Assembly: GCF_001434575.1 (NCBI RefSeq)
Contig: NZ_AZDA01000128.1
Location: 1 to 41,400 of the forward strand
Length of the DNA: 41,400 bases
Direction of reading: 5' to 3'
From: Loigolactobacillus bifermentans DSM 20003
Lineage (GTDB): Bacteria; Bacillota; Bacilli; Lactobacillales; Lactobacillaceae
Shown piece by piece: positions 31,524 to 40,121 of the stretch. The notes under the pieces were generated by a model, which saw only the letters and a list, made by a program, of their open reading frames with translations, was not told the DNA's origin and made no database searches. The translations under genes and the position numbers were made by a program. Positions within the stretch are counted from its first letter, which is position 1; each line of letters opens with the position of its first letter.

Positions 31524-32450
31524 TTATAAATGCGCTTGGAAAAATGGCACAAACTGCGCTAATGCTTGCTTCACAGGTGCTGGTTGGTCATACAGATCAT
31601 AGTGACTAACACCGGGTAACACTGTCAATGTTTTATCAGTTGCTGCCGCCCGATCATAAATTTCCCAACCAAAGCGGTAAGACCCAAACGCACCTGGCTT
31701 TTCACCGACCACCAAACACAATGGTTGAGTCAGCAGCTTTTCCACCAAGTGACCGGCGTCAAAGCCCAGTACTTGCGCCAAACTGGTAAAGCGCAAGTGA
31801 TTAGGTGCGAATTCGTCTTGCCCACGCGGTGTTCGGTAATAGTCCACTGCTTCAATATAATCCCGATCTTGATAACCAGCTTGTTCCAATTCAGCTGGGC
31901 TATTCGGGATCCACTGCGTGATCATGGGTTCAGCGCCTTGTGCTTCCGCTGTTCGTTGCTGGCCAATTTGCTCTAAGGTTTGCAACAAAGTCGCATCTGG
32001 GCCAAATGCTTCGCGATAAACCGCCCCAACATTGGCAGCTGCGGCTGTAGCCACTGCTTTGATCCGGCGGTCTGTTTTAGCGGCATTAATGGTGTAACCA
32101 CCACCTGCGCAAATTCCCAGCGCCCCAATCCGGTTGGCATCCACGTAAGGCAACGTCACCAGATAATCGATGGCAAAGCTAATGTCTTCCGTCCGCACGG
32201 CAGGGTCTTCAATGTAGCGCGGTGTGCCTTCACTTTGACCTTGATAACCAGCATCAAACGCCAAAGTAATGAAACCTTGCGCTGCTAGTTTTTGCGCATA
32301 TAAACCAGATGTTTGTTGCTTGTCACTGCTGCTGGGATGACTGACCACGATTGCGGGATGTTGCACCGTCGTGTCCAAATGATCTGGCAAATTTAGGACC
32401 CCTGCTAAGTTAAAATGCCGACTGGCAAATTGAATTTGTTTTTGTTCCAT
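31524..32450 (-). CDS. Alpha/beta hydrolase, YcjY-like with cysteine nucleophile
   Basis: A 308-residue alpha/beta hydrolase. The nucleophile elbow reads GICAGGGY, putting Cys114 where most family members have Ser, as in dienelactone hydrolase and the YcjY group. The His is in GVSHYDLYD near the C-terminus. SHPSSSDKQQTSGLYA and FDAGYQGQSEG are typical of YcjY-like proteins, whose natural substrates are unknown. AAGGAGCG precedes the ATG. It is divergent from a TetR gene that probably controls it. Confidence 0.85.
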   Translation of the reverse strand: MEQKQIQFASRHFNLAGVLNLPDHLDTTVQHPAIVVSHPSSSDKQQTSGLYAQKLAAQGFITLAFDAGYQGQSEGTPRYIEDPAVRTEDISFAIDYLVTLPYVDANRIGALGICAGGGYTINAAKTDRRIKAVATAAAANVGAVYREAFGPDATLLQTLEQIGQQRTAEAQGAEPMITQWIPNSPAELEQAGYQDRDYIEAVDYYRTPRGQDEFAPNHLRFTSLAQVLGFDAGHLVEKLLTQPLCLVVGEKPGAFGSYRFGWEIYDRAAATDKTLTVLPGVSHYDLYDQPAPVKQALAQFVPFFQAHL

Positions 32451-32512
32451 TGTTAAACGCTCCTTTATAATACACTTGTGTTACTTACTGCTCACGAGTA
32501 TATTATTAAAAG

Positions 32513-32560
32513 TAGCGCCACAACACAATGACCAATTGGCGCCAACTGTTACTTAAGTTA
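32513..32560. promoter_or_regulatory. Candidate TetR operator region
   Basis: The gap between the divergent hydrolase and tetR genes holds the palindrome TTGGCGCCAA and, just after it, ACTTAAGT. GCGCCA occurs again upstream in the same gap. Confidence 0.4.
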
Positions 32561-32586
32561 CAAATTTCAAAAAGTGTGGTGTTAAC

Positions 32587-33135
32587 ATGCCTCAATTAGA
32601 AGACCGGCGGGTCAAGCGTTCACGCCAACAGTTGCAACTGGCATTACAAACCTTATTGCAACATGAACCCTTAGATAAAATCACCGTGAAAGGCCTTTGC
32701 GCCACCAGCGATATGGCCCGGAAAACCTTTTATCTGCATTACGTCGATAAATACGCACTGGTCGCTGAAATGGTGACGCAATTATTTCAAGCGTTAGCAA
32801 AAATTTGCGAACAGATCAGCGATGACGATTTCCAAGCGAAAACACTGGTCTGGTTAGACTTTTTTGACCAGCATCAGCCCTTGATCCAAGCGATTTTGGC
32901 CAGTAGTGCCGCCAGCGATTATCGCCAACAATTATTAACCTTTGTCCAAACGCAGATCCAGCAAAAGGCGCTGTGGCGCAATAATCCAGCACTTCAACAC
33001 GATCCTGTGCGACTACAATTTCTCGCTTCTGGTGTGATCGGCGTCTTAGACCAATACGTTTTAGCCGCGCAAACAGCACAACAACAGCAAATTGCCCAAC
33101 GTTTAAGTGATTTATTGCTGGAAAATCTTCATTAG
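32587..33135 (+). CDS. TetR-family regulator
   Basis: A 182-residue TetR regulator with HTH ITVKGLCATSDMARKTFYLHYVDKYAL at 32-58 and a C-terminal domain of the DhaS-like (TetR_C_8) type. The divergent alpha/beta hydrolase is the likely target. The ribosome binding site is weak (GTGG). Confidence 0.82.
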   Translation: MPQLEDRRVKRSRQQLQLALQTLLQHEPLDKITVKGLCATSDMARKTFYLHYVDKYALVAEMVTQLFQALAKICEQISDDDFQAKTLVWLDFFDQHQPLIQAILASSAASDYRQQLLTFVQTQIQQKALWRNNPALQHDPVRLQFLASGVIGVLDQYVLAAQTAQQQQIAQRLSDLLLENLH

Positions 33136-33212
33136 TGTTTCTTTTTACCAAAAATTCCGCTAAAATACAAAAAGATTTGTTACTTTTTAGATTTCAATAT
33201 AAGGAGGCTCAC

Positions 33213-33257
33213 GTGCTCTTTCACAATAAAGCACCAGGGTCCGTGGTTGTCGCTTGA
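33213..33257 (+). CDS. Leader peptide upstream of the APC permease
   Basis: A perfect AAGGAGG (33201-33207) is followed five bases later by GTG, opening a 14-codon frame (MLFHNKAPGSVVVA) that ends 25 bp before the permease start. GTGCT and AGCAC inside it can pair. Good ribosome binding site for so short a frame suggests a regulatory leader; the amino acid sensed is unclear, with three consecutive Val codons near the end. Confidence 0.4.
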   Translation: MLFHNKAPGSVVVA

Positions 33258-33281
33258 CACTACAGACTTTGGAGGTAATTT

Positions 33282-34925
33282 ATGCAACCTGAAACAAAAC
33301 AAAAACACTATATTCCTTGGGTGATCGTGGGACTGATGGATTTCGTGACCGTGATCGGCTTTGATGACATTATTTATAACTTTCAAAACCAAGGTTTGGT
33401 CGCCGTTACATCTTGGGTGATCATGACCATTTTTTATGTCATTCCGTATAATTTGATTGTCGCGCACATGGGGTCCACATTTGCGGAACACGGCGGCGGG
33501 ATCACCAGCTGGATGCGCCAAACAAACGGCGATACAGTCGGGTATTTTGCCGCTTGGTTTTATTGGATCACCGGCCTGCCTTACGTGGTGGATGTGGCCA
33601 ATTCCGTAGTCATTTCCTTTGGCTGGATCAAAAACGGGAACGGCAATATTCAAGCCAATTTAGGCAACGCTTGGTTCGGTATTTTAACCGCTGTGATTTT
33701 CATTGTCTTCATTTGGCTCCAACATTTTTTTAAAAATAAATCACTGGAAGTCATGTCCACCATTGGGGGTGGCGCCATGTTTGTGATGACCGTGCTGTTT
33801 GTGATCATGACCTTCGTCGGACTGGCCCATGGCAATCCGGTTGCCACCCATCCTTTCCATTTCAGTTCCTTTATGCCGAAAAATTTTTGGTCGCTGAGCT
33901 TCCTATCGACCTTTGGCCTGTTCGTATTTGCCATGAACGGTTCTGAACTCGCCGCGCCGTATACGGCAGATATGAAGCATCCGGCAAAGGATTTTCCGAA
34001 GGCGTTAAAAATGATTGCCATTATGACCATGTTTTTAACTTTGTTTGGCACCTTCTCCTTAGGTGTGTACTTTAACGCCCATCACCTCCCAAACGACTTG
34101 AAAATGAACGGTTCATACTACGCTTTTCAAGCCATCGGTAAACAATTTGGCATGGGCAACGGTTTAATGTACCTGTTTGCCGTGGTCCAAGGAATTTACA
34201 TGTTAGCCCAATTAGCCGTCATTTTGGACGCCTCTACTCGGGTCTTCTTATCCGATGTGGCCAAGCGTTTCATGCCCCGGCAATTAACCAAGAAAACCGC
34301 CGATGGTCTACCGATCAACGGCTACTGGTTGACCACCGTTTTATGTGCGTTGATCATGGCATTAGGTGGGATGTTGCCAAAAATCAATGATATTTTCAAC
34401 TGGCTATTAAACTTAAACGGCATTGTATCACCGTTTTCAACTTGTTTCTTATTCTGGTCTTACATCATGGTGCGGCGTCATGCAGACCGTTTTCCAAAAC
34501 CAGATTACACTTTCATCAAATCAGATAAATTAGGCTTTATCGTCGGATTGTGGATGCTAGTGGTCACCTTCTTGTTGGCAGTGCTAGGCTTCTTCCCTAC
34601 CGATGCCAACGAAAAAACCTTTGCGCTAATGCTTACCTTGAATATTGTGGTGCCAATTGGCATGGTCATTCTAGGCTTTATGATGCCTTGGATCGCCAAA
34701 CGGCAACAAACAGGGAATGCCTTTGGCAAAGGACTGTGGTGGCTATTTACCGTGATTATGATCGTGGCCTTGGTCTACCTGGTTACCCAAGGCATCACCA
34801 CAAGCCTGTTGCCGCACGCTGCCGCTGGCCTGCGTTACGGTAGCGCCGCAGTGGTCGATGTGATCGTGGTTGGTTTGATTTTATATATGACCCATAATGG
34901 CCGAAAAGGCCTTGTGGCAGCTTAA
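33282..34925 (+). CDS. APC-family amino acid permease
   Basis: A 547-residue transporter with about 12-14 helices, larger than most APC permeases. GFDDIIYNFQNQGLVAVTSW, HGGGITSWM and SELAAPYTADMKHPAKDFPKA are APC-type motifs of helices 1, 2 and 6-7. Relatives in lactobacilli are annotated as amino acid or glutamate/GABA-type permeases; cargo is open. GGAGG precedes the ATG. Confidence 0.88.
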   Translation: MQPETKQKHYIPWVIVGLMDFVTVIGFDDIIYNFQNQGLVAVTSWVIMTIFYVIPYNLIVAHMGSTFAEHGGGITSWMRQTNGDTVGYFAAWFYWITGLPYVVDVANSVVISFGWIKNGNGNIQANLGNAWFGILTAVIFIVFIWLQHFFKNKSLEVMSTIGGGAMFVMTVLFVIMTFVGLAHGNPVATHPFHFSSFMPKNFWSLSFLSTFGLFVFAMNGSELAAPYTADMKHPAKDFPKALKMIAIMTMFLTLFGTFSLGVYFNAHHLPNDLKMNGSYYAFQAIGKQFGMGNGLMYLFAVVQGIYMLAQLAVILDASTRVFLSDVAKRFMPRQLTKKTADGLPINGYWLTTVLCALIMALGGMLPKINDIFNWLLNLNGIVSPFSTCFLFWSYIMVRRHADRFPKPDYTFIKSDKLGFIVGLWMLVVTFLLAVLGFFPTDANEKTFALMLTLNIVVPIGMVILGFMMPWIAKRQQTGNAFGKGLWWLFTVIMIVALVYLVTQGITTSLLPHAAAGLRYGSAAVVDVIVVGLILYMTHNGRKGLVAA

Positions 34926-34927
34926 TG

Positions 34928-34964
34928 AAAAGCACGACTCGGATTGGCGAGGTCGTGCTTTTTG
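34928..34964 (+). terminator. Terminator of the permease gene
   Basis: AAAGCACGAC pairs with GTCGTGCTTT, then TT and further Ts. Confidence 0.75.
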
Positions 34965-34965
34965 A

Positions 34966-35232
34966 TTACGATTCTAATGGCGTCAACGCCAATGTCACTT
35001 GAAGCCCTAAGCCTTTGGCATAACGATTTAACGTTGTCAGTGACGGCATCGACTGCAATTGTTCAATTTTAGCCAATTGCGGTTGCTTCATGTCGATCAA
35101 GGCCGCGAAGTCTTGTTGGGTGATGCCCAATTTAATGCGTTGCGCAACAAGGAAAGCGAGTAATCGGCTTTGCTGTTGTGTGGTAGGTGATAGGCTGGTT
35201 TGATGTTGTTGCACAGTGGTCCAAGTTAACAT
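34966..35232 (-). CDS. XRE/HigA-like helix-turn-helix protein
   Basis: An 88-residue protein whose last 60 residues are an HTH_3 domain: RIKLGITQQDFAALIDMKQPQLAKIE then SLTTLNRYAKGLGLQVTL. The LGLQV ending is typical of HigA-type antitoxins and their relatives. No toxin gene of HigB type is recognised beside it, so it may be an orphan antitoxin or a stand-alone regulator. The ATG at 35232 is chosen with AAAGGGG upstream; 35256 is an alternative. Confidence 0.75.
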   Translation of the reverse strand: MLTWTTVQQHQTSLSPTTQQQSRLLAFLVAQRIKLGITQQDFAALIDMKQPQLAKIEQLQSMPSLTTLNRYAKGLGLQVTLALTPLES

Positions 35233-35256
35233 TATAGTAAGCGCCCCTTTCATCAT

Positions 35257-35605
35257 TTAGCCCTAGCATAACTGGACGTTTGCTATTTCGCAAGCGGTTT
35301 ACTGCAGCGATAATTGACGCAAGACGCTGGCAAAGATAAAACACAGCATCCAATACATAAAAGCCTCGCCTAGAAATAGTCAAGCACCTTTAAAGCCGTG
35401 CTGACGGCCTTCCTGCATGACCCTCAGATAATTTGGCTCTTACGGAAAGATTCCTATGGAAAAGTCCAAACAACAACATCACCACTTCATGTCAAATAAC
35501 GTCGGATTGATCATAACAGTCATTCTCATTTTAAATTAATTCAATTATCATTTGATATAGCAGCTATGAAAGCTGTTACGCTTGCATTCAATTTGAAATA
35601 GCCAC
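35257..35605. other. Gene-poor stretch with one possible micro-ORF
   Basis: No family is recognisable. On the plus strand ATG at 35456, after GGAAAG, opens 27 codons (MEKSKQQHHHFMSNNVGLII and seven hydrophobic residues) to 35539, a possible one-helix membrane peptide. Confidence 0.3.
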
Positions 35606-35634
35606 TTTACAATTAAAAAATAATGCGTTATGCT
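35606..35634 (+). promoter_or_regulatory. Promoter of the T-box operon
   Basis: TTTACA (35606-35611), 17-bp spacer, TATGCT (35629-35634). Confidence 0.65.
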
Positions 35635-35640
35635 ACTACC

Positions 35641-35930
35641 ACATTAAAAAATAATTAAAAAGTGATGAAAAGCAGGAGTACTGATTTGAAGTTTCAGCGA
35701 GCGTTCTGGTGATGTGACGAACGTAACTTAACAATCAGGAAAGTAGGCTTGGAGCGATGGCGGCGACGAAAGAAGTCGTCATTGACTGCCCTCATTATCG
35801 GGCCAGCGAATCTGTCAAATTTATTTGACACGCTCGCAAGGCTGCTGTAACTTAGCGGCAAAAACAAGGTGGTACCGTGCAATCTCAATTGCGCCCTTCG
35901 AGGATTTTTCTTCGTAGGGCGTTTTTTATT
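35641..35930 (+). promoter_or_regulatory. T-box riboswitch, valine type
   Basis: All parts of a T-box leader are present. Stem I has AGTA (35677-35680) opposite GAAAGTAG (35739-35746), between the stems CTGATT/AATCAG and AAGC/GCTT; by the GAA-N-codon pattern the specifier is GTA (35743-35745), a valine codon. The apical GAGC...GGTGATGTGA region is typical. The T-box AAGGTGGTACCGTG is at 35866-35879 with TGGT pairing to a tRNA ending in A plus CCA, as tRNA-Val does. The terminator CGCCCT/AGGGCG with T run is at 35892-35927. Uncharged tRNA-Val should switch on the genes below. Confidence 0.88.
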
Positions 35931-35961
35931 TCAAATTTGATTCACTGGAGGTCGATTTATC

Positions 35962-36699
35962 ATGAACTTATTACATTATCTCAGCACCCATCCCCAAACA
36001 ATTTTACCGGCGGCCGGTGATGGCGCCACATACCAACTTTTAAACGCTGGGCAAGCACCCGCCATTTATTTAGATGCCACGTTAACCACAACAACCTTGT
36101 TGGCAGAACGTAATCCTGGGTTATTGACCATTTCAGAATACGCCAAATTTGTCCGCGATCTACAACTGAAAAAAACAGTGCCGGTGATTGCTGACTTGCA
36201 GTCTGGTTTTGGCAACCCGCTAAACACCTATTACGCCGCACAAGAATTGGAACGCTCGGGTGGTGATATTTTACTGCTAAATGACCAAACTTATCCGGCG
36301 CACAATATGGCACAACCGGCCACTACCACGCCTGCCGATCTGCTAGGCAAAGTGCGCGCCGCCAAGGACAGTTTTGAAAATCCTGCTACCCAACTTTGGG
36401 TGAAACTAGACGGCCTTTGGGATTATGGCGGCGCTGGTGCGCAACAACGCATTCAGTATTTAGCGAAAGCCGGTGCCGATGCCATTGTCCTAGCCCACGC
36501 GGCGACAACCTTGTTGCAAGCCCTAACCGCCAGACCACAACCGCTCCCATTGCTGGCCACTTGGACCCCTGCCACCAATATGATCGACGGGATCACCGGC
36601 TGGTTGGATACCGGTTATTTGGCCCAACAAGCCCACCAGGCCCAGGCTACAGCGTTACAGACGTTATTGAAAGGAGCACTCGCTTATGCTGAAAAATGA
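35962..36699 (+). CDS. Non-catalytic isocitrate lyase/PEP mutase-like protein
   Basis: A 245-residue TIM-barrel of the ICL/PEPM superfamily by its VIADLQSGFGNPLNTYYAAQ segment (76-94), which aligns with ADADTGYGN. The metal ligands have changed: the second Asp of DxDxGxG is Gln80 and the IED Glu is Asn107. The active-site loop with Cys (KRCGH type) is missing between 110 and 125. It should bind but hardly cleave a substrate, and may regulate or partner the next protein, with which it overlaps by 14 nt. First gene after the T-box; GGAGG precedes the ATG. Confidence 0.75.
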   Translation: MNLLHYLSTHPQTILPAAGDGATYQLLNAGQAPAIYLDATLTTTTLLAERNPGLLTISEYAKFVRDLQLKKTVPVIADLQSGFGNPLNTYYAAQELERSGGDILLLNDQTYPAHNMAQPATTTPADLLGKVRAAKDSFENPATQLWVKLDGLWDYGGAGAQQRIQYLAKAGADAIVLAHAATTLLQALTARPQPLPLLATWTPATNMIDGITGWLDTGYLAQQAHQAQATALQTLLKGALAYAEK

Positions 36700-37591
36700 A
36701 CAAATGCGTTATCAATTTAAAACCGAAGTCATGAGTGGCCACATTGTCCGCATGGTGGTTGCCCCAGACGCCTTAGCCGCTAAAATTGCTGAACAAGCTG
36801 GTGCCCAAGCAATTTTCTCTGCTGGTTATGCCACCAGCGCGTCTACCTTAGCCATGCCAGACCGTGGCATTAGCGATTTCAGTATGGCGCTCGAACGGTG
36901 TCGGGAGATCATTAATGCCACCAACATTCCAGTTTTTGCTGACGCCGATACCGGCTATGGTGACTTGGATAACGTGCGCCGAACAGTTGAAAATTATGAA
37001 GCCATCGGTGCCTGTGGCATTTTCATCGAAGATCAAGTTTGGCCGAAACGTTGTGGCCACATGGCCGGTAAAAAGGTTGAACCCACTGAGGTCTTAGAAG
37101 CTAAAATTCGGGCCGCCAAAGCCGCCCGGAAACACGACGACTTTTTGATCATGTCGCGTACAGACGCCCGGGCTGTTTATGGCTTAGCTGATGCCATCGA
37201 CCGTAGCCGACGTTACCAAGCCGCTGGCGCCGATCTGATTTTCATCGAAGCCCCACAAAGTGTCGCTGAATTAGAACAGATCCACGCGGCTTTTCCACAA
37301 ACACCACTCATGGCCAACATGATCGAAGGTGGCAAAACACCACTCACCACGGCTGCTGATTTGGAACAATTAGGCTTTAACATCGTGGTCCACCCAACGG
37401 CCATGACCTACACTCAAGCTTATGCTGAAGAACAATTGCTCCAAACACTACAGCATGACGGTACCACCACGGCTGCCGAAGCACAAATGATTACTTTTAA
37501 CAAGTTCAATCAATTTGTCGGTTTGAATCAAGTCAACACCCGTGAGGCGCAGTACGCCCCAGAAAATATGACGCAATATATGGAGGGCTAG
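36686..37591 (+). CDS. Isocitrate lyase/PEP mutase family lyase
   Basis: A 301-residue enzyme with all active-site features: DADTGYG (Asp86, Asp88), IEDQ with Glu115, the loop PKRCGHMAGK with Cys123 and His125, SRTDA with Arg158 and MANMIEGGKTP. These fit the 2-methylisocitrate lyase, 2,3-dimethylmalate lyase or oxaloacetate hydrolase branch, which splits a C-C bond of a 2-hydroxy dicarboxylate to give a 2-keto acid such as pyruvate. No methylcitrate synthase or dehydratase gene is nearby, which speaks against the propionate cycle. AAAGGAG precedes the ATG. Valine-type T-box control suggests that a product feeds valine synthesis. Confidence 0.82.
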   Translation: MLKNEQMRYQFKTEVMSGHIVRMVVAPDALAAKIAEQAGAQAIFSAGYATSASTLAMPDRGISDFSMALERCREIINATNIPVFADADTGYGDLDNVRRTVENYEAIGACGIFIEDQVWPKRCGHMAGKKVEPTEVLEAKIRAAKAARKHDDFLIMSRTDARAVYGLADAIDRSRRYQAAGADLIFIEAPQSVAELEQIHAAFPQTPLMANMIEGGKTPLTTAADLEQLGFNIVVHPTAMTYTQAYAEEQLLQTLQHDGTTTAAEAQMITFNKFNQFVGLNQVNTREAQYAPENMTQYMEG

Positions 37592-37593
37592 TT

Positions 37594-38883
37594 ATGGAAG
37601 CAAAATTAAGTTTAGAGCAACAACTCAACACGGCGCGAGAAACGCCTTTATTCTATAAAGTATTCGCATTGGCCAGTGCCGGGATGATTTTAGATGCTGC
37701 CGACGTGTACATGGCCAGTGCCATTAACAGCGCCATGGTGGCCCAAGGCTTTGCCACGATTCAACAAGGCTCCCTCTTTTTATCTAGCGGATTTTTAGGA
37801 TTATTTATTGGCTCAGTTTTATCTGGCTATATTGGTGATTTTTATGGGCGTAAAAAATCTTATCAAATCAACTTGCTATTATTCGGTGCCTTTACCTTGC
37901 TAGCTGCTTTTGCACCTAATATCACCCTATTGATCATTTGTCGGTTAATTGCTGCTATTGGATTAGGCGCCGAGATCGTCACTGGTTATGCGGTGGTCAA
38001 CGAATTTGCCCCTATTAAACGGCGGGGACACTGGTCAGGCTTAAATGCCATTGTGGCCAATACCGGCGCACCGATCACGTTGTTGATTGCCACCTTTGCG
38101 ATTCCACGGTTAGGCTGGCGTTCAATGTTCATTATTATGGGCCTGTGCGCATTACTGCTATGGCTGTTACGGCGGCATTTTCCTGAATCTCCCCGTTGGT
38201 TGTTGGCCAAAGGGCGTCGGGATGAAGCCGATGTTATCATTCAACAATTAACCACCCGTGGATTGTACGCTGACGATGACTTTAGTGACCACCATCAGCC
38301 GGTTAGCCACGTTAGCTTTGCTCACGGTCTATTTATCGCCATTGTTGGGGTCAGTGCCACCTTATTATGCCAATACACGTTCACGTCATGGATGCCAACT
38401 TTGTTGTTAAAACGTGGCATTAGTATTGTGAGCTCCATTGGATTTTCCGCCATTATGATGTTAGGTGCGCCAGTTGGTGCTGCGATTGGCGCTGCCTTAG
38501 TGGATCATGCTGGTCGGAAAAAAGTCATTATCACCACCTTTATGACTACTGCCATTTTAGGGATTATTTACGCTTACGAGACCACCACCATTGGAATCGT
38601 CTTAAACGGCTTCTTGCTGACCATTTCACTGTATGCGTCTATGGCTACGGTGATCAGCGTTTATACGAATGAATTATTCGAAACCACTCATCGTTTCCGT
38701 GGTGCTGGAATTGCCAATGGTGTTTCAAAGCTGTTAAACGTTTTAATGCCAACGGTTGTTGCTTTTATGATCACCCAAGTTGCCACTGCTTTCATTTATT
38801 ATGGGATTGCGGTCTTAGCCTTGATTGCCGCAATCGTCATTGGGTTATGGGGCCCTGAAACCAACGATAAGGCCATTAAATAA
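37594..38883 (+). CDS. MFS transporter, metabolite:H+ symporter type
   Basis: A 429-residue permease with 12 membrane helices. Motif A is GDFYGRKKSYQ between helices 2 and 3, and PESPRWLLAKGRRDEA follows helix 6 as in sugar-porter and aromatic/organic-acid symporters. Third gene of the T-box operon, two bases after the lyase stop codon and with its own GGAGG. It probably imports the lyase substrate, an organic acid, though export cannot be excluded. Confidence 0.85.
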   Translation: MEAKLSLEQQLNTARETPLFYKVFALASAGMILDAADVYMASAINSAMVAQGFATIQQGSLFLSSGFLGLFIGSVLSGYIGDFYGRKKSYQINLLLFGAFTLLAAFAPNITLLIICRLIAAIGLGAEIVTGYAVVNEFAPIKRRGHWSGLNAIVANTGAPITLLIATFAIPRLGWRSMFIIMGLCALLLWLLRRHFPESPRWLLAKGRRDEADVIIQQLTTRGLYADDDFSDHHQPVSHVSFAHGLFIAIVGVSATLLCQYTFTSWMPTLLLKRGISIVSSIGFSAIMMLGAPVGAAIGAALVDHAGRKKVIITTFMTTAILGIIYAYETTTIGIVLNGFLLTISLYASMATVISVYTNELFETTHRFRGAGIANGVSKLLNVLMPTVVAFMITQVATAFIYYGIAVLALIAAIVIGLWGPETNDKAIK

Positions 38884-38902
38884 CCGCTGATTTTAAAAAG
38901 CT

Positions 38903-38939
38903 GATTGCGCGATACATTTCATAACGCAATCCGTTTTTT
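38903..38939 (+). terminator. Terminator of the T-box operon
   Basis: GATTGCG (38903-38909) pairs with CGCAATC (38925-38931), then CG and seven Ts. Confidence 0.7.
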
Positions 38940-38990
38940 TGATGGCCAGTGTTTCATTTTGATTGTTCATTCACAAAAAGCCTTTCAATT

Positions 38991-39035
38991 CACCCCACTA
39001 GCTTTTACAATAAAAGCTGGTGGGGTGTTTGTTTT
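38991..39035 (+). terminator. Second terminator-like hairpin
   Basis: CACCCCACTAGCTTTT (38991-39006) pairs with AAAAGCTGGTGGGGTG (39012-39027), 16 bp with one wobble, followed by TTTGTTTT. It either backs up the previous terminator or lies in the upstream region of the next gene. Confidence 0.65.
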
Positions 39036-39077
39036 ACAACAGCGCCCTGGCAATTATTGTAATCGGAGGACTCGCAC

Positions 39078-40073
39078 ATGAAAACTTTGTTCAAACAGTT
39101 CAAGCCCACCACGCATTTTTCAGATGACGCCGTGCGCCAAGCTGAACCGGTGGCCGTGCTTGACATTGTACCCACTCGTCAGTCCCAACTCGAAAACGCC
39201 GCTATCCTTTTTCATTACCAACCTTTAACTCATTATGTCGCCCGCTATCAAATTTACGTCGAAAATGATAGCGATTACACATTGTGGGTCGACTTAGGCC
39301 TGGAAAATCAGCTCTGTCTTGGTACGTTGACGCTGACAGCAGACACTGCCGCTAAGCTTCAACAATATGGTGATAACCTGGCCGCCCATTATGCCCGCGA
39401 TACCCACAAATTACGATTAATGGTGGCCTTGTTTACCGGTCCCTTGATCAGCGCCTATCGCAATCATTTTTTAGCTAATTTAGCGACTAACGACCAGCAA
39501 CTTTTTTCACCTTCAGAAGGACTGTTTAAAGTTCCTACCGTATCTGAACCAGTGGCCCAACGTACGATTCCGGTGGACCACCAGTATGACGCCTTGTTAA
39601 ATGCAGGCCACACCACAGCCGAATGTTTTAAAATTCTACGCGATCAGGCCGATTTTCACCTAAGCAGTCAGTTAAATATGCCAAACGGTGATCCAGCCAC
39701 TGGCCCATTGCCAGCGTTTGAAAACTTAAAGTTGGCGCTGTTTGATGCGCCAGTGAACGCAACTTATCAAGATACAGCCGTCACGCTTGCGCCGGATGCC
39801 AGTGCACTTACCGTTCAAATCACCCGGCCAGATCTATTTCAAATGTCAGCTTTACAGCTCTGCTATAAACCGCACACCAACATTAACTTTTTAAGTCGGG
39901 TCAACGCGCAACACGCGCCCTACCAGTTTGGTCGCATTCAGTATAATGTATTGGCGCATTTAGACGACCAATGGCACTGCTACTACTTGCCAGATTGGCA
40001 CTTCACATTGAACACCACGGATGCACTAGAACAAATTTTTATTAACGATTATTTATTTTTCTTCCATTATTAG
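39078..40073 (+). CDS. Protein of unknown function
   Basis: A 331-residue soluble protein with no signal peptide or membrane helix and no family I recognise. It is rich in Leu, Ala, Asp, Gln and His, with long mixed helix and strand stretches, e.g. YQIYVENDSDYTLWVDLGLE and a YYLPDWHF-containing end. GGAGGACTCGCAC precedes the ATG. A single-gene unit with its own terminator. Confidence 0.6.
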   Translation: MKTLFKQFKPTTHFSDDAVRQAEPVAVLDIVPTRQSQLENAAILFHYQPLTHYVARYQIYVENDSDYTLWVDLGLENQLCLGTLTLTADTAAKLQQYGDNLAAHYARDTHKLRLMVALFTGPLISAYRNHFLANLATNDQQLFSPSEGLFKVPTVSEPVAQRTIPVDHQYDALLNAGHTTAECFKILRDQADFHLSSQLNMPNGDPATGPLPAFENLKLALFDAPVNATYQDTAVTLAPDASALTVQITRPDLFQMSALQLCYKPHTNINFLSRVNAQHAPYQFGRIQYNVLAHLDDQWHCYYLPDWHFTLNTTDALEQIFINDYLFFFHY

Positions 40074-40083
40074 ACTGATACTG

Positions 40084-40117
40084 CCCAGCAAGGTGACTAA
40101 CCTTGCTGGGTATTTTT
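40084..40117 (+). terminator. Terminator of the unknown gene
   Basis: CCCAGCAAGG (40084-40093) pairs with CCTTGCTGGG (40101-40110), then TATTTTT. Confidence 0.8.
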
Positions 40118-40121
40118 GATG

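Noticed and set aside
33180-33653. 157-codon minus-strand frame opposite the APC permease
   Set aside because: It is antisense to a clear transporter gene, His- and Asp-rich as expected from the reverse of hydrophobic codons, and has no start signals.
35132-35383. Minus-strand frame upstream of and overlapping the XRE gene, as a possible HigB-type toxin
   Set aside because: The translation (FYVLDAVFYLCQRLASII) does not match HigB or RelE motifs, and it overlaps the XRE gene in another frame.
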